Shown in pieces: positions 61,511-64,000 of a stretch of DNA of 64,000 nt. The position numbers were made by a program, and so were the translations under genes. Every line of letters begins with the position of its first letter. Positions within the stretch are counted from its first letter, which is position 1. Under the pieces are notes generated by a model that saw nothing but the letters and a program-made list of their open reading frames with translations, was not told the DNA's origin and searched no databases. The DNA is taken from NCBI GenBank assembly GCA_013400975.1, contig WBMZ01011614.1, positions 166,173 through 230,172 on the forward strand. Direction: 5' to 3'. This stretch comes from Atrichornis clamosus. Its lineage: Eukaryota; Chordata; Aves; Passeriformes; Menuridae.

Positions 61511-63098
61511 TAAAATATTAAGAACCTGATCTTAACACAGGTATGCAAATATACTTTGATAGGAAACACTTTTCAACTTCTTTAGTCTTGTTTTTCACTT
61601 CTCTTTTTGCTTTATTCCATGCTGCAGTGTTGGCTCATGGATAGCTAGATGCAAAATGAGACTGACATGTTGGACACATGGATATCAAGGATGTGGTTTC
61701 CTTAGCAACAGTAACCACATAAAAGGTCTCAGAACTTACTCATGGGACATTTCAGTTTTTCATGTAAAATGAATACTGGTGGTGAATATGATTGGTTCAG
61801 TACTACAGTGAAAGTATCTCAGAACTGTAACATAATAAAGTATTGGACTTTTCTATTTTCTGAAACCAGATACCACACAAGAATATTGTCTGCATAGCAT
61901 GGAGAAGAGAATCTTGAGAACATGAGAGGCATTAAATCCAGGAGAACTTTGCTGCTTTGAAAAGTTTGTAATTATTTAGCATTAGTTATAGCTAAAATTA
62001 CAAATATATTGTCCATGTCAGCCAGAAGTGAAACGGCATCAAAGTCTACATGTGATCAGACTGACTCAGATTAAAGCATAGCAAAAAAGCTGCATGTATA
62101 TCAAAATTCTGGTCTGGATTTCAGCATTTTGCAGCATACAGCTTTACTTCATCTATGAATACAGCAAACAGATTTGCTAAAGATAAAATTGTTGATAGAA
62201 GAGTCATGTAGTAGGCTCAAAGAACAGAAGCACAGTTCTGGATTGAGATCTGGCACTGTGAAAAAAAATTGGAAGAAAATGTATTTTAATTACGTGTTGT
62301 AACACTGAATAAATTTACAAAGATCATTCAGAAATTCCAGGACCACACTGAAGAAACACAAAAGGATGTGCGATAAGTATTTTGTTTTTTCTGGTCTATC
62401 ACCGTGCCCCTTCAGTAGCCTGGATTGTACTATTTCCCACATTGTGCCTAATGTGTGTGTTTCTCAAGAAGATACTGTGACTTCCAGGAAGTCTGTAGAG
62501 ATAAGTCAAAAAGAGCAGAATTCTTTCTACGTGTTCTTTGACCTTTGATTTTGTTTTTGTGGCAGCAGAACAGACTGAAGAGGAACATGACTAAAATGTT
62601 GCCCTTGATCTGAACAGAAAGTTGGATTATCTTCACTTTACATTTGCTTAGATCAAGGAGAAGGTTGCAAGTAGTGTGAAGATGTAGCCCAGGGAAAACT
62701 GTCTTTAAATCTGGAGATGTCAGGAGATTAATTTATATAAAAAGCAAAAATCTGCCAATCACTTGTTAAACATAGCCCTTTAAATATTAGTTTATCTGCA
62801 AGGGTGGAAGAATCTTTTGAGTATAAAGCCTAAGTCTTATAGCAATAGATCAGTGGTTCAAAATAAAGGAAACCTTGAACAACTGAGGGGTGAGAAGCAG
62901 ATGAAAGCTTTCTTCAAGACTAGGAAGTTTTGAAAAACCTGCAGAGCATCTTGTTGAAACTCAAATCTGTTCTTTTTGTCCACTAAAGGATGTGTTCTCT
63001 CAATGCCAAGATACTCTGTTTCAGTTGAGTTATTCTCATCTTTTTTAGTCCAATGATTTACACTACTACCATGGTACATTTGAAGCAAATACTGTAAA
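61511..63098. other. Non-genic sequence, nothing recognised
   Basis: AT-rich DNA right of the LTR. No gene or repeat family identified. Confidence 0.55.
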
Positions 63099-63132
63099 TA
63101 GCAACAATAACAATAATAACAGCAACAATAAC
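63099..63132 (+). repeat. (AAC/AAT)n trinucleotide-type low-complexity repeat
   Basis: An imperfect run built from CAA and TAA triplets. The minus-strand 106-codon frame at 62858-63178 reads through it as a Cys/Tyr-rich repeat, so that frame is not a gene. Confidence 0.85.
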
Positions 63133-64000
63133 ACTGTTCATACTCTACTTTGTGAAAGGAGTCAATCTCTTTACCCATATTAACAGACAGAGAAAAGCAA
63201 GGAAAACATGACTAGCTCAAAGAGACTTACAAGCCCAGCTGCAAAGCAAAGACCAGAATCAAGATCTCCAGAGTTTATCAGTTCTTCTTTATCCACCAGC
63301 AACCGTGGCTCCTCATAAACTCAAGTAAACCAGAATATTTTCTTTTTGCCTGACACTTCCTTTCCCATCATGTTTGCAGAGTTTTTGGATTCAGGCCATC
63401 CATAGTTTAGATTTAGAGTTACGCTCCTGTCAATTACAGAGTGAATTTATGTTCTAATTTAGGGCCAGCATCTACTTATTCTGTGCAATGATGTCTACTG
63501 CCTTCTTCACCTGATGCTAACAAACCTTTGCAATAATTAGCATCAGGCAGGTCTTTGGGTAGCTGGAAGATTTTAGAAGTGTCTAGAGATGGTATTCTTA
63601 TAGCTCTGCAGTCTGTAAAAAGACAAAAAAATCCTGTCTATTTCTGCCTAGATAATCACAACAATACCTCTGGCTAAAAATCAAAATCTGTTTAACACCT
63701 CTAACTTAAAAGGGCCAATTATCCATAAGAAAATAGGGAATTTACTGGGTTTTTTCTCTACTCTTCCTATTCTGTGTAGAGGAGGCTTCTGCTTCTTCCA
63801 GTTAGCCCAAATCTATGGAAAGGTTTTGCATTAAAAGCTGAAAAGCTGATCCTCTCTGGACCATATGCTGGATGCTTCCAGATGGCACAACAAAAAAAGC
63901 ACTGACCAGCCCAAAAGCGTGCTTCTGGTCAGAAGTGGTATTCTAACCACTGAGTTGCATACGTAGACAGTAAATACGTCCTGAACTAGAAGTACTCTGC
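63133..64000. other. Non-genic sequence, nothing recognised
   Basis: No feature could be supported up to the end of the window. Confidence 0.55.

Overview
This 64 kb window reads as nuclear DNA of a bird. The main evidence is several 3'-end fragments of CR1 LINEs, which carry the characteristic closing segment and short octamer-like tails (about 5661-5796, 19165-19286, 59241-59706). Older CR1 relics and solitary long terminal repeats (LTRs) of avian endogenous-retrovirus type are also present. The remaining sequence is AT-rich and full of stop codons, with no bacterial or organellar gene organisation. I recognised no protein-coding gene, tRNA, rRNA or CRISPR array. The window is most simply an intergenic stretch or the inside of a very long intron; I cannot tell which, nor name the species or locus.

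Layout from left to right. 1-16 kb is mostly featureless, with an LTR fragment near 2.5 kb, a CR1 3' end at 5.7 kb and a GC-richer unassigned patch at 8.4 kb. 16-26 kb is the most structured part: a coding-like open stretch behind a good splice-acceptor-like site (16.3 kb), a pure (TTTTC)10 microsatellite (17.83 kb), two CR1 pieces in opposite orientation (18.8 and 19.2 kb), several perfect short hairpins, an insertion of about 190 bp with an A-rich tail between perfect 20-bp direct repeats (24.13-24.36 kb), an old minus-strand CR1 (25.1 kb) and copies of an old palindromic repeat (20.5 and 25.9 kb). 26-39 kb is quiet except for a 28-bp TA palindrome (29.0 kb) and a decayed tandem array of about 35-bp units (33.1 kb). 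39-45 kb holds a recent 24-bp duplication, another palindromic-repeat copy, an old minus-strand CR1, an LTR and an old plus-strand CR1. 45-59 kb is quiet. 59-61.5 kb has the longest CR1 fragment and the most GC-rich LTR, which shares its 3' portion with the LTR at 43 kb.

Nothing here forms an operon or pathway, and I found no convincing new system. The best leads are the insertion at 24.13-24.36 kb (possible retrocopy of a host RNA), the coding-like stretch at 16.3 kb, the decayed minisatellite at 33.1 kb and the old palindromic repeat family. All repeat assignments come from reading and recall of family consensus, without database searches.
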